This document shows, piece by piece, positions 1-8,082 of a stretch of DNA of 64,000 nucleotides. The position numbers and the translations under genes are program-made. Source of the DNA: Bacillus horti (lineage in GTDB: Bacteria > Bacillota > Bacilli > Caldalkalibacillales > JCM-10596); assembly GCF_030813115.1 (NCBI RefSeq), contig NZ_JAUSTY010000005.1, positions 186,001-250,000 on the forward strand, written 5' to 3'. Within the stretch, counting starts at the first letter, position 1, and every line of letters begins with the position of its first letter. Under the pieces are notes generated by a model, which searched no databases, was not told where the DNA came from, and saw only the letters and a list, made by a program, of their open reading frames with translations.

Positions 1-19
1 ACAACAAATGTTTTGATAC

Positions 20-259
20 TCATTGGAGATCTATTCGCTGTTTAACATAATCAAAGAATCCGGGTACATCCTGGATTTTAAATTGATAAATCGCTTCTAA
101 AAGCTTAAGCTGAAGCTCCTGCCTTAAGTCATCTCTCTCCTGATAGGGTGTTTTACGTAAGGACTGATTAACCTTAGGTTCGAATTGTTTGATCAGGTGC
201 ATGGAGGCATCAATATCCTTTTCAATCGCTTGTAAAATAAAATTGTACAGAGAATACAC
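20..259 (-). CDS. rsoA: RsoA-like co-sigma protein (79 aa)
   Basis: A 79-aa helical protein rich in charged residues, with the pattern RDDLRQELQLKLLEAI in the middle. Size, sequence type and position directly downstream (25 bases) of a region-4 sigma factor match the B. subtilis SigO-RsoA arrangement, in which RsoA supplies region-2-like contacts to core polymerase and SigO supplies -35 recognition. The two genes are read on the minus strand as one operon. The assignment rests on recalled family features and context; a generic HTH_16-type phage regulator is the alternative. No neighbouring oxalate decarboxylase or yvrJ-like gene is visible. Confidence 0.6.
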   Translation of the reverse strand: MYSLYNFILQAIEKDIDASMHLIKQFEPKVNQSLRKTPYQERDDLRQELQLKLLEAIYQFKIQDVPGFFDYVKQRIDLQ

Positions 260-284
260 GAGTATCTTCTCCTTTCAAATAGAT

Positions 285-896
285 TTAGTTGATAATAGAT
301 CTAATTTCGTGAGTCTTTAAAAGGCTTTTTAGCTTTTTCAATGCTCCTTGATGTGACTGGGAAATTGCCTGCTGTGACACGCTTAGCTTCTGAGCAATTT
401 CCTTATCAGTGAGTTGCTCCTGATAGGAGTATCTAAGAATAGTTTGCTGGCGTTGGGTTAAGGACATAAACGCTTCATAAACGTCTTTACTGGCAATTTG
501 CTGAGATAACTCATTCTGGGCTTCAAAATCTGTTATTGTTCTTAAAAAGGTATCAGGGGATGCTTCAAGTGATAGGTCTATTGCTGGATCATGTAACGTA
601 ACTTTCTCGTTTCTTTTATCCTGCTTCCGATTGAAATGCATGGCTTCATAATAGATAATCATGGAAACATATTTTATAAATCTTACTTCGGTGTAGTGTT
701 TTTTAAAGGCCAAATCAACTTCCTTAATATGCTGTGGACTTGGATTAGTAAGGGCAGAAAGCAGCAGCTTTTTATACTCCTCGTTATTTAAAAAAGAAGC
801 TACAATTCGGTCGGATAAAATGGAGTTCTTGAGTGGTTGATTTAGTTGATCCAATAAAAATGAGTACAGAGCATTTGCTTTCTTTTTTGAATTCAT
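285..896 (-). CDS. sigO: SigO-like RNA polymerase sigma factor (203 aa)
   Basis: The C-terminal part (about residues 145-195) is a clear sigma region 4 helix-turn-helix: SLTQRQQTILRYSYQEQ followed by LTDKEIAQKLSVSQQAISQ. The N-terminal half has no convincing region 2, which fits the two-subunit SigO/RsoA type where region 2 is on the partner encoded just downstream. The start is supported by a strong AAGGAGGTG ribosome site just upstream (901-914). It is the first gene of a two-gene minus-strand operon. Its regulon cannot be read from this window; the adjacent amidase modules are possible targets but nothing in the sequence shows this. Confidence 0.65.
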   Translation of the reverse strand: MNSKKKANALYSFLLDQLNQPLKNSILSDRIVASFLNNEEYKKLLLSALTNPSPQHIKEVDLAFKKHYTEVRFIKYVSMIIYYEAMHFNRKQDKRNEKVTLHDPAIDLSLEASPDTFLRTITDFEAQNELSQQIASKDVYEAFMSLTQRQQTILRYSYQEQLTDKEIAQKLSVSQQAISQSHQGALKKLKSLLKTHEIRSIIN

Positions 897-934
897 GCTT
901 GTGTCACCTCCTTATTTTTTGTGAAATGGGTGCA

Positions 935-971
935 TAAAAAATCCCAAGCCACTTAAAAGTGACTCGGGATT
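935..971 (-). terminator. Intrinsic terminator after the first amidase module
   Basis: On the minus strand, AATCCC...GGGATT arms enclose a second internal stem (CACTT/AAGTG) and are followed by a T-run. It lies between the 40-aa SPOR-like gene and the sigma gene, so it separates the amidase transcript from the sigma operon. Confidence 0.75.
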
Positions 972-1002
972 ATAAGCGTGTTTAATTTTAATTTCTCGAT
1001 CA

Positions 1003-1125
1003 TTAGACTCGTTGAATTAGAATGTTGCTGGCCGTTCCTAAATGACGACCTACTTCTGCTAAAATATTTGCAACCTGTGAATAGGCACCAACCTGTACAC
1101 CGTCTACAATCACACGATAAACCAT
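1003..1125 (-). CDS. Free-standing SPOR-like mini-protein (40 aa), copy 1
   Basis: This short ORF encodes 40 residues beginning MVYRVIVDGVQVGAYS and ending NILIQRV. It is a stand-alone copy of the C-terminal domain of the amidase encoded directly upstream (YRVVVDGTQVGAFS...). A good ribosome site (GGGAGGTG) precedes the ATG, and the gene ends just before a terminator, so it looks expressed as the last gene of the amidase transcript. The YRVxVxGxQVGAF pattern resembles the SPOR-type repeats of CwlC, which bind peptidoglycan. A second copy sits in the same place after the second amidase, which argues for a real gene. Function is inferred: a cell-wall-binding subunit or competitor. Confidence 0.7.
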   Translation of the reverse strand: MVYRVIVDGVQVGAYSQVANILAEVGRHLGTASNILIQRV

Positions 1126-1167
1126 TCGAACACCTCCCATCATCAAGAGTTGTAGAAATGAATCTGC

Positions 1168-1842
1168 TTATACTTTTTGAGCTAAAATATTTGAAGCGGA
1201 CCCAATTCTTTGCTCAATCGCATTTAAGATGTTCTGATGCTCTGAGAAGGCTCCAACCTGTGTACCATCGACAACAACACGATAAAGATTACCGCCGCCG
1301 CTACCTCTTCTTTGAAGATTAAACGCTCTTTCTAGCCCATTCACATGACCTCGAGCGATTGTCCGTAAAAACGTTGCATTTTTTAGTCTTTCAGCATCAG
1401 CTGCTCGATCAATAAACAAGTTCTCTGTAAGGATGGAAGGCATATTCGTTTCTCTTAAGACGGCAAAGTTAGCTGATTTTTTTCCTCGATCTGTTACGCC
1501 CATAGCTTGTACAATTTGTGGGTGAATAAGATCCTGGGCACGTACGGAGCTGGCTGGACGAGTATTATAGATAAATGATTCAAAGCCAGTACCTCCTCCA
1601 GCGTTGATATGAATAGACATGAAATAATTAGCGCCCCATTGATTAGCCAACGCGGCTCTTTGAGATAATCCAACAAATACGTCAGAATCCCTGGTCATTC
1701 GTACTTCAACACCCTGATACTCACTGTTAAGCATATCCCTAATGTGTCTAGCAATGGTCAGGTTCAATGTTTTTTCCTGTAAGCCGTTACCAACAGCACC
1801 TGGATCATTTCCACCATGTCCTGGATCAAGCATAATTTTCAT
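1168..1842 (-). CDS. CwlC-like N-acetylmuramoyl-L-alanine amidase, copy 1 (224 aa)
   Basis: Zn-dependent amidase_3 that cleaves the MurNAc-L-Ala bond of peptidoglycan. Visible signatures are DPGHGG near the N-terminus, SIHINAGGGTGFE in the middle and PSILTENLF with the catalytic Glu; RGKKSANFAVLRET is very like B. subtilis CwlC. The last 38 residues form a single SPOR-like wall-binding domain. There is no signal peptide, as in CwlC, a mother-cell lysis enzyme made late in sporulation. I place the start at the ATG with a GGGGGAA ribosome site; this gives exactly the same length as the second copy. A longer in-frame extension to 1974 lacks a comparable ribosome site. Alternative: prophage endolysin. 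Confidence 0.88.
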   Translation of the reverse strand: MKIMLDPGHGGNDPGAVGNGLQEKTLNLTIARHIRDMLNSEYQGVEVRMTRDSDVFVGLSQRAALANQWGANYFMSIHINAGGGTGFESFIYNTRPASSVRAQDLIHPQIVQAMGVTDRGKKSANFAVLRETNMPSILTENLFIDRAADAERLKNATFLRTIARGHVNGLERAFNLQRRGSGGGNLYRVVVDGTQVGAFSEHQNILNAIEQRIGSASNILAQKV

Positions 1843-2076
1843 CTGTGTTCCCCCTTTTTTTGAAATAGAAGAAGCGCTTCTATCTATAAAGAGGAGAATC
1901 ATGATCAAAAATACAAGGTTGCCACACTTTTTTCTATCAAATCTAGTTTTCAACAAAAGTTGTGACACTATCATTATAGGGGCTATTGATCTAGTAAAAA
2001 CAATGAGATATGTAGGGCTATTCTGTAGAAAAAGTCGTGGAACTCTGTTTTAGAGAAAATTTTAAGTAAAAAATCT

Positions 2077-2202
2077 CTAACGGACATTGCTGCACCTTAG
2101 CAGTCATACCAAGGTGCAGCTCAAGGAATCAATTAATGAGTTGTTCTACTATCAGAAATTATAAATTCAGAGGTAGATAGAATAAGAAAATGTCCGCTAG
2201 AA
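2077..2202. repeat. Partial copy of the 24-bp-unit intergenic repeat family
   Basis: One unit lies at 2077-2100 (CTAACGGACAT ... CACCTTAG) and a truncated opposite-strand unit lies near 2190-2201 (ATGTCCGCTAG). Within it, a perfect 10-bp stem GCTGCACCTT/AAGGTGCAGC (2089-2098 and 2111-2120) could form a hairpin. It lies between the two amidase modules and may also end transcription of the upstream one, but no T-run follows. Confidence 0.6.
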
Positions 2203-2211
2203 TTGAATAGT

Positions 2212-2334
2212 TTAGACTCGTTGAATTAGGATTTCATTTGCTGTGCCAAGGTGGCGACTAACCTCAGCTAGTAAATTATCAACCTGTGAATAGGCTCCAA
2301 CCTGCACACCATTGACAATCACGCGGTAAATCAT
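2212..2334 (-). CDS. Free-standing SPOR-like mini-protein (40 aa), copy 2
   Basis: This 40-residue ORF begins MIYRVIVNGVQVGAYS and ends EILIQRV. It is closely related to the mini-gene at 1003-1125 and to the C-terminal domain of the amidase upstream of it. It has an AAAGGAGTG ribosome site. Same length, same strand and same position relative to its amidase as copy 1, so the unit duplicated is the pair (amidase plus mini-protein). Role inferred as a peptidoglycan-binding partner or decoy. Confidence 0.7.
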   Translation of the reverse strand: MIYRVIVNGVQVGAYSQVDNLLAEVSRHLGTANEILIQRV

Positions 2335-2412
2335 CAATAATCACTCCTTTAATCATTCACAAATGTTATAAAGGGATAGAAGCTAGAAAGGGACAGATAA
2401 ATAAACTCATAT

Positions 2413-3087
2413 TTACGTTCTTTGAACAAGAATATTTCTTGCTGTTCCCACATTACGGCGGATTTCGTTCAAGATGTTTTGATGGTCTCCATAGGCACCA
2501 ACCTGTGTACCATCAACAATGACTCGATATACATTCCCACCACCGCCGCTACCTTTGCGGAGGTTAAAGGCTCTTTCTAATCCATTGACATGTCCTCTAG
2601 CAATTGTTCTAAGGAAAGTAGCGTTAGCAAGCCTTGTAGCATCTGCCGCACGGTCAATAAACAAGTTCTCTGTAAGAATAGCAGGCATATTGGTTTCTCT
2701 AAGAACGGCAAAGTTCGCTGATTTTTTCCCACGATCTGTCACGCCCATGGCTTGTACAATTTGAGGGTGAATAAGATCCTGGGCACGAACAGAGCTAGCA
2801 GGTCTAGTATTATAGATGTAAGATTCGAAGCCTGTACCACCACCAGCGTTAATATGAATAGACATGAAATAATTAGCACCCCATGAGTTGGCTAATGCCG
2901 CTCTTTGAGATAGTCCGATAAATACGTCAGAATCCCTTGTCATTCGCACTTCAACACCTTGGTACTCTGCGACTAGAATGTCCCGAATATGCCTAGCAAT
3001 AGTTAAATTTAATGTTTTCTCCTGCAAGCCATTACCAACAGCCCCTGGATCATGTCCGCCATGTCCAGGATCAATCATGATTTTCAT
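2413..3087 (-). CDS. CwlC-like N-acetylmuramoyl-L-alanine amidase, copy 2 (224 aa)
   Basis: Nearly identical to the amidase at 1168-1842: DPGHGG at residues 6-11, SIHINAGGGTGFE, PAILTENLF with the catalytic Glu, and a C-terminal single SPOR-like domain starting VYRVIVDGTQVGAYG. It has no signal peptide. The start has an excellent AGGAGGT ribosome site. Divergence from copy 1 is concentrated in the C-terminal domain and a few surface positions. A CATA-N3-TA box, as in SigmaK-type -10 elements, occurs at 3181-3189 on the minus strand, but no convincing -35 partner is seen, so mother-cell control is only a suggestion. Confidence 0.88.
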   Translation of the reverse strand: MKIMIDPGHGGHDPGAVGNGLQEKTLNLTIARHIRDILVAEYQGVEVRMTRDSDVFIGLSQRAALANSWGANYFMSIHINAGGGTGFESYIYNTRPASSVRAQDLIHPQIVQAMGVTDRGKKSANFAVLRETNMPAILTENLFIDRAADATRLANATFLRTIARGHVNGLERAFNLRKGSGGGGNVYRVIVDGTQVGAYGDHQNILNEIRRNVGTARNILVQRT

Positions 3088-3316
3088 CTGCAGAACCTCC
3101 TGTAATACGTGATAGATAGAAGATTTATAATCTCCTATGTGTTACTTGCAGATCAATATGATGAACCTTGATCCACATGATAGTGTATGTAGTCAAGCTC
3201 TTAAAGCTGTTAGACGAATCTATTAATTTTTCATATTTCCACTTACCCTTTAAAGGCAGGAATTTAGACGAATAATATGGAAGATAGATTTAGGAATGGA
3301 TAAGGGGTACGATCTA

Positions 3317-4036
3317 ATGGATTCACGTCATTTATTTCAGTCTAGTCGTTTAGTAAGGTTGTTCAGTGTATATGCGTTTCTCTCAATTGTAGGCTGTGCT
3401 ATGGTGTTGTTTCGTATCGTTAAAACAGAGTATGTCTCACATCTTTATTTGATATGGAACTTGTTCTTGGCCTGGCTTCCTTTTTTGCTGGCTCTTTTAC
3501 TGTTGAGTGTAGATAAAAAAAACATAGCCAAGTCAACTAAAAGCTTTCTACTGTTACTCATTGGAGCTGTATGGTTGTTCTTCTTTCCTAATGCACCATA
3601 TATGATTACAGACTACATTCATTTAGGGATCGTAGACTTTTACAAGATGAGCGATGGAAAATTTGTAGGCTACAACCCCGATCTTCTAGCGTGGTATGAT
3701 TTAGCGATGATCTCACTCTTTATTTTTATTGGGGTTATTATTGGTTACATTTCTTTATTTCTAGTTCAAGCATTAGTAGCTCAAAAAAAGGGGGCATTAA
3801 TGGGATATATTTTTGTTGTAGGGGTTTTATTTTTAAGTAGCTTTGGTATTTATCTAGGTAGATTCATTAGATGGAATACGTGGGATATTGTTATGAATCC
3901 TTTAAGTTTATTAGTAAGTGTTGTGGAAAATATTCATGCACAGGCTGTGATGTTTACCCTGCTCTTTGGTGGGTTTCTAACTCTATTATACATCGCGTTA
4001 CATACGCTGCTTCAGTGGCACAAATCAAGTATATGA
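3317..4036 (+). CDS. DUF1361 integral membrane protein
   Basis: A strongly hydrophobic protein of about 239 residues with some six to seven membrane segments and the DUF1361 hallmark WLFFFPNAPYMITDYIH. Function of the family is unknown. I prefer the second in-frame ATG because AAGGGG stands 9-10 bases before it; the first ATG at 3296 has only a weak AGGA right beside it. It stands alone, about 230 bases from the divergent amidase gene, and is followed by the hydrolase gene on the same strand, possibly as one transcript. Confidence 0.75.
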   Translation: MDSRHLFQSSRLVRLFSVYAFLSIVGCAMVLFRIVKTEYVSHLYLIWNLFLAWLPFLLALLLLSVDKKNIAKSTKSFLLLLIGAVWLFFFPNAPYMITDYIHLGIVDFYKMSDGKFVGYNPDLLAWYDLAMISLFIFIGVIIGYISLFLVQALVAQKKGALMGYIFVVGVLFLSSFGIYLGRFIRWNTWDIVMNPLSLLVSVVENIHAQAVMFTLLFGGFLTLLYIALHTLLQWHKSSI

Positions 4037-4070
4037 ATATAGGATTATTCAGTTAAAAGGAGAGATTGGG

Positions 4071-4813
4071 ATGTCATCAAGACAGTTTTCAGAGCATTTT
4101 ATAAAAAATAAAGATGTTTCACTACATTATATTGAGCACATTCATGAGAATATGGGGAAAGAGGAGCTACCGCCCATTGTATTTGTACCTGGTTTAACGG
4201 AGGGAGCTGAGGATTATAAAGAGCTAATGGAGGGCATTACAAATCGAAAAAGTGTCGCGCTGTCTCTTAGAGGGAGAGGGCAGAGTGATTCGCCTGTTAA
4301 TGGATATACTCTTGAGGATCATATTCAGGATATAGAGACGGTTGTTGGCGCATTAAAAACTGAAAAAGTAGTCCTTTTTGCCTTTTCGAGAGGAGTTGCC
4401 TATACACTCGGCTATGCGATGCAGCACCCTGACCGCTTAGCGGGACTAATCATAGGAGATTATCCGGCCATACATACAAAGTTATCCGAGAAATGGGTAG
4501 ATTTTATGATTCAAAGTCCTCCTTGGAGGGGAAAGGGAGTCTAGAAAGAATGCAAAGACATGTGTTTGAAGGCATTCAAAGGGATTCAAAAGAGTTGGTT
4601 TTCTGGGAGCAGCTATCTCGTCTAGCTGTTCCAGTACTCATTATAAGAGGGGCACAAAAGGGAGCGCTGCTAAGCGAGGAGCATGCAAATATGTATGTGG
4701 AAAAGCTAGCAGATTCAGCTTGTTTAACGTTAAAGAACTCGAACCATAACATCTTTGATGATGAACCGAATGAACTCCTACAGGCGGTTAAAAGCTTCCT
4801 AAAGAAAGTATAG
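4071..4813 (+). pseudogene. Alpha/beta hydrolase interrupted by a frameshift
   Basis: Two overlapping reading frames together make one alpha/beta hydrolase of about 245 residues. The first part (4071-4544) carries VFVPGLTEGAEDY, SLRGRGQSDSP and the nucleophile elbow FAFSRGV. The second part, in another frame from about 4520 to 4813, carries PVLIIRGAQ and the catalytic His in NSNHNIFDDEP. The frame changes in the G/A-rich stretch near 4525-4540 (GGAGGGGAAAGGGAG), so a one-base indel is likely. The usual first Gly of the elbow is Ala. A pseudogene or a sequencing error are both possible; a programmed shift has no specific support. Confidence 0.75.
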
Positions 4814-4832
4814 CTAAATATTATAAAATGAT

Positions 4833-4881
4833 CCTTACTTCGTTATCTGATAAGAACAGTGTAATTGAGTAAGGTTTTTTT
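4833..4881 (+). terminator. Intrinsic terminator
   Basis: CCTTACT (4833-4839) pairs with AGTAAGG (4868-4874) around a long loop and is followed by seven T. It ends the DUF1361-hydrolase transcript. Confidence 0.6.
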
Positions 4882-5020
4882 CTGTTCAGATTACGCAAAG
4901 CATGTCGTCTATTGTCTCTTTTTGCTTTAGGGTTTGTCGAAATTTAAAAAGAGGAAATTTCTCATTTGCTGTCGAATAAGTATGAAGTATACATAATATT
5001 CTTTACTGGGGAGGGAAAGT

Positions 5021-6202
5021 ATGCAAGAGGATGGCAGTTATGAAACAGGATACGTAGAAGTAGACCAAAATGGACGGATTACAGCATGTACAGATGAAAT
5101 GATCGAATGCTTTAACCTTCCTTATGATCAAGTTGTTGGGGCAAATATTAGTGAACATGTTCCTGTAGAGTGCTACAGTATTTTTAAAGAATTTGTTCAT
5201 TCAGCAGATGAGCTTGTCTCTAATTCTACAGACAACACAAGAATCTCTTCACTCCCTTCCGTTCAAGTAGCTACTTTTCAGTCGAGTTATTTGAAGGTAT
5301 CTTTTAAATTTCTAAGAAAGCAGTCTATGCATAGAACCGTAATGGCAATGTTCACCTATCAGAAAAATAAGGGTTTGATGGGATCAGAGAGAATTAAGCT
5401 CCTGAGAAAAGAACCTTTTCATAGCACTCCAAAGCTTACGCTACAGAACAAATATAGAAAATACCTAGAGCAGGCCAATATTGAAAAAGAATTTGTCATA
5501 CATTATCAACCACAAATTGATCTAGCATCAGGAGAAATCGTTGGTATGGAAGCTTTGTTAAGGTGGAATCAGCCAACATTAGGGGTTATATCTCCAACTC
5601 AATTTATTCCGTTAGCTGAGGAAACGGGTCATATTCATGCTTTATCAGAATGGGTACTAGAGCAGGCGTGTAGACAGAACAAACAATTCCAAGAGGATGG
5701 GTATCAGGAGCTCAAGGTAGCAGTAAATATATCTACTGTGTTTCTACAGAATGATCACTTTATTGAGTGTGTACAGAGAGTATTAGATCAGACTCAGCTT
5801 GATCCTCGTTTCCTAGAGCTAGAGCTGACAGAGAGCTTTTTTATTCAGAATGTAGGGGAAGCGACAGATAAATTGAATCAGCTTCGGGCAATGGGAGTAC
5901 GTGTGGCTCTAGATGATTTCGGTAAGGGCTATTCCTCTTTGCATTATTTAAAGCATTTATCTATTGATACGTTGAAAATTGATCGCGAATTTGTGAAGGA
6001 GCTTTCTCAGAATCGCTACGATCGGTACATATCAACAACCATTATTAACCTCGCGCATCATCTGAATATGAATGTTGTAGCTGAAGGAGTAGAAACGGTG
6101 GAGCAGCTAGAGTTCCTAAAATCTAAATCCTGCAACGGAATCCAAGGCTATCTGTTCAGTCGTCCGGTGCTTGCTGCGGATTTTGTTAAACTACTAGCCT
6201 AG
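5021..6202 (+). CDS. PAS-EAL cyclic-di-GMP phosphodiesterase
   Basis: 393 residues. Residues about 10-55 look like a PAS sensor (VEVDQNGRITACTDEMIECF...). The EAL domain begins near residue 145; the EAL triplet is at 177-179 and the other catalytic signatures are all present: VNIST, LELTESFF, LDDFGKGYSS, LKIDREF, VAEGVET and the final GIQGYLFSRP. It is therefore expected to hydrolyse c-di-GMP to pGpG. There are no membrane segments, so it is cytosolic. No GGDEF domain is fused. A GGGGAGGG ribosome site precedes the ATG. It is a single-gene transcript ended by the terminator downstream. Confidence 0.9.
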   Translation: MQEDGSYETGYVEVDQNGRITACTDEMIECFNLPYDQVVGANISEHVPVECYSIFKEFVHSADELVSNSTDNTRISSLPSVQVATFQSSYLKVSFKFLRKQSMHRTVMAMFTYQKNKGLMGSERIKLLRKEPFHSTPKLTLQNKYRKYLEQANIEKEFVIHYQPQIDLASGEIVGMEALLRWNQPTLGVISPTQFIPLAEETGHIHALSEWVLEQACRQNKQFQEDGYQELKVAVNISTVFLQNDHFIECVQRVLDQTQLDPRFLELELTESFFIQNVGEATDKLNQLRAMGVRVALDDFGKGYSSLHYLKHLSIDTLKIDREFVKELSQNRYDRYISTTIINLAHHLNMNVVAEGVETVEQLEFLKSKSCNGIQGYLFSRPVLAADFVKLLA

Positions 6203-6292
6203 GACATTGTAGAAATAGCTTAATAGAATACTGATAAAAAGGAGTTATACCCGTATTTAAAATATCTATTAGGGACAGTTCCTTTTTAAAAT

Positions 6293-6359
6293 AGCTTGTA
6301 GCCCTCAGTAAAGTGTACCCTTTGTAAAGGACATTTAACAGGAGCTACAAGCTTTTTTT
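6293..6359 (+). terminator. Intrinsic terminator after the EAL gene
   Basis: Ten-base arms AGCTTGTAGC (6293-6302) and GCTACAAGCT (6344-6353) enclose a loop with its own small stem and are followed by a T-run. It lies between the convergent EAL and carboxypeptidase genes. Confidence 0.75.
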
Positions 6360-6378
6360 CTATAAACCTATGATACTT

Positions 6379-7917
6379 TTATAGTTTATAGACTTCTGTA
6401 TATTTTTGCTCTAGATATTCAACTAGATATTTGGCATTAAGCTCTTCACCTGTTACTTTTACAATAAGATCTCCAGGCGTGTAAAGCTTTCCGTACTGAT
6501 GAATATTCTCTAATAACCAGCCGCGAATCTTATCGAATTCTCCATTGGCAATGACCTGATCAAAATCAGGGATTTGCTGCTTAATCGTATGTGCGATTTG
6601 GGCAGCATACAAATTTCCAAGACAATACGAAGGAAAATAACCAAATCCTCCAAAGGACCAGTGCACATCCTGAAGGACGCCCTCGGAGTCTGTGGATGGA
6701 GTAATACCTAGATAATCCTGCATTTTTTCGTTCCAAATCTGTGGTAAGTCTTTAACCTCATATTGACCACCAATCAGACCCTTTTCAATCTCGTATCGAA
6801 TCATGATATGCAGATTGTATGTCAGTTCGTCTGCCTCCACACGAATAAGGGAAGGCTCAGACAAATTAATAGCTCTTGTGAATTCTTCAAGAGAGACCTG
6901 ATCAAAATGCTGTGGAAAATGAGCCTTTAGATCCTCATAAAAATAAGTCCAGAATTCAAGGCTACGTCCCACAATATTTTCTAGAAAGCGGGATTGTGAC
7001 TCATGGATCCCCATAGATGCCCCACCTTGAATAAACGTACCATTATAATCAGCATGAACCCCTTGCTCATAAAGACCATGTCCACACTCATGCATTGTAC
7101 TAAATATAGCACTGCGTACATCCTCTTCAAGGTAACGTGTTGTCATACGGACATCACCCGTACTTAATCCAATTGCAAAGGGGTGAACCGATTCATCTAA
7201 ACGTCCAGCATCCAGATCAAAATTAAGCTTTGGCAGAATAAACTTATTAAATTCTTTTTGTTGCTCAATATTAATCTTCTGCTCAAAGATCTCCTTCTGT
7301 GGCTTGTGCGGAGAAGCTTGGATACGATCTAATAGCTGAATAGTTTTTTGTCTTAAATCACTAAATAATAAGTCTAGCTTTTCTACATTAAGCCCTGGCT
7401 CATAATTATTTAACAGGGCGTTGTATGGATGTCCCTCATACCCGTAGTACTCAGCAAATTGACGTTGGAAGTCTACAATCTTTGTTAACGACTCTTCATA
7501 AAGGGAGAATTGATTCTTGCTTCGAGCCTCCTCCCAAATATGATGAGCCTTAGCTGTAAGAACAGAAAACTCTCGATTCATGCTAGAAGGAATATTTTTT
7601 GTTTTATCATATTCCTTTTTGGCTACTCTTACTCTAGCCCTTGATTCTGCGTCAAGCTGCTGATTATTCTCTGGCTTTGTTAGGACGTCTAAGCATGCAC
7701 CCATTTCCTCTGAGACAAAAAGCTCAAAAGTATCTGCCGTTAAGGCTCCTATGGCTTCGGCTCTGGATGCTTGCCCTTTTCTTGGTGTTCCTCCTGATTG
7801 TAAATCCCACTGAACAAGGCCCAATAATTGTTGATAGTGCATGATTTTTTGCTCTAAGTGTGTAAAGGATTCTAGTGCGCTAGCTACGTCCGGTAATAAT
7901 GTTTGATTTTCAGACAT
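6379..7917 (-). CDS. Metallocarboxypeptidase, M32 family (carboxypeptidase Taq type)
   Basis: 512 residues, usual for M32 enzymes. The zinc motif HECGH lies at 276-280 in STMHECGHGLYEQG, and the family signatures GIHESQSR and EADELTYNLH follow. M32 enzymes are cytosolic, cobalt- or zinc-dependent carboxypeptidases of broad specificity; B. subtilis YpwA is the homologue. The gene stands alone, with terminators on its downstream side shared with the EAL gene. The start has an AAGGGG ribosome site. Confidence 0.93.
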   Translation of the reverse strand: MSENQTLLPDVASALESFTHLEQKIMHYQQLLGLVQWDLQSGGTPRKGQASRAEAIGALTADTFELFVSEEMGACLDVLTKPENNQQLDAESRARVRVAKKEYDKTKNIPSSMNREFSVLTAKAHHIWEEARSKNQFSLYEESLTKIVDFQRQFAEYYGYEGHPYNALLNNYEPGLNVEKLDLLFSDLRQKTIQLLDRIQASPHKPQKEIFEQKINIEQQKEFNKFILPKLNFDLDAGRLDESVHPFAIGLSTGDVRMTTRYLEEDVRSAIFSTMHECGHGLYEQGVHADYNGTFIQGGASMGIHESQSRFLENIVGRSLEFWTYFYEDLKAHFPQHFDQVSLEEFTRAINLSEPSLIRVEADELTYNLHIMIRYEIEKGLIGGQYEVKDLPQIWNEKMQDYLGITPSTDSEGVLQDVHWSFGGFGYFPSYCLGNLYAAQIAHTIKQQIPDFDQVIANGEFDKIRGWLLENIHQYGKLYTPGDLIVKVTGEELNAKYLVEYLEQKYTEVYKL

Positions 7918-8082
7918 ATCTTACCCCTTCCTTAATATGTAATGAAAAGTATACGTATTCCATCAATAGTATAGTATATCAGAGTAATGGTGGTCTTTCA
8001 CTAAAAATTATTGTACACTAGAACGGAACACAAATGATACGCTCCTTTAAGGAGGAGCTACATAATATAAAGTAGGTGTACC

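Noticed and set aside
978-1322. Plus-strand ORF over the amidase end
   Set aside because: It is antisense to the amidase and SPOR-like genes, has no ribosome site and no recognisable domain.
1843-1974. N-terminal extension of the first amidase with a hydrophobic stretch (possible signal peptide)
   Set aside because: The second copy starts exactly at the internal ATG with a strong ribosome site, and the internal start of copy 1 also has one; the extension has none.
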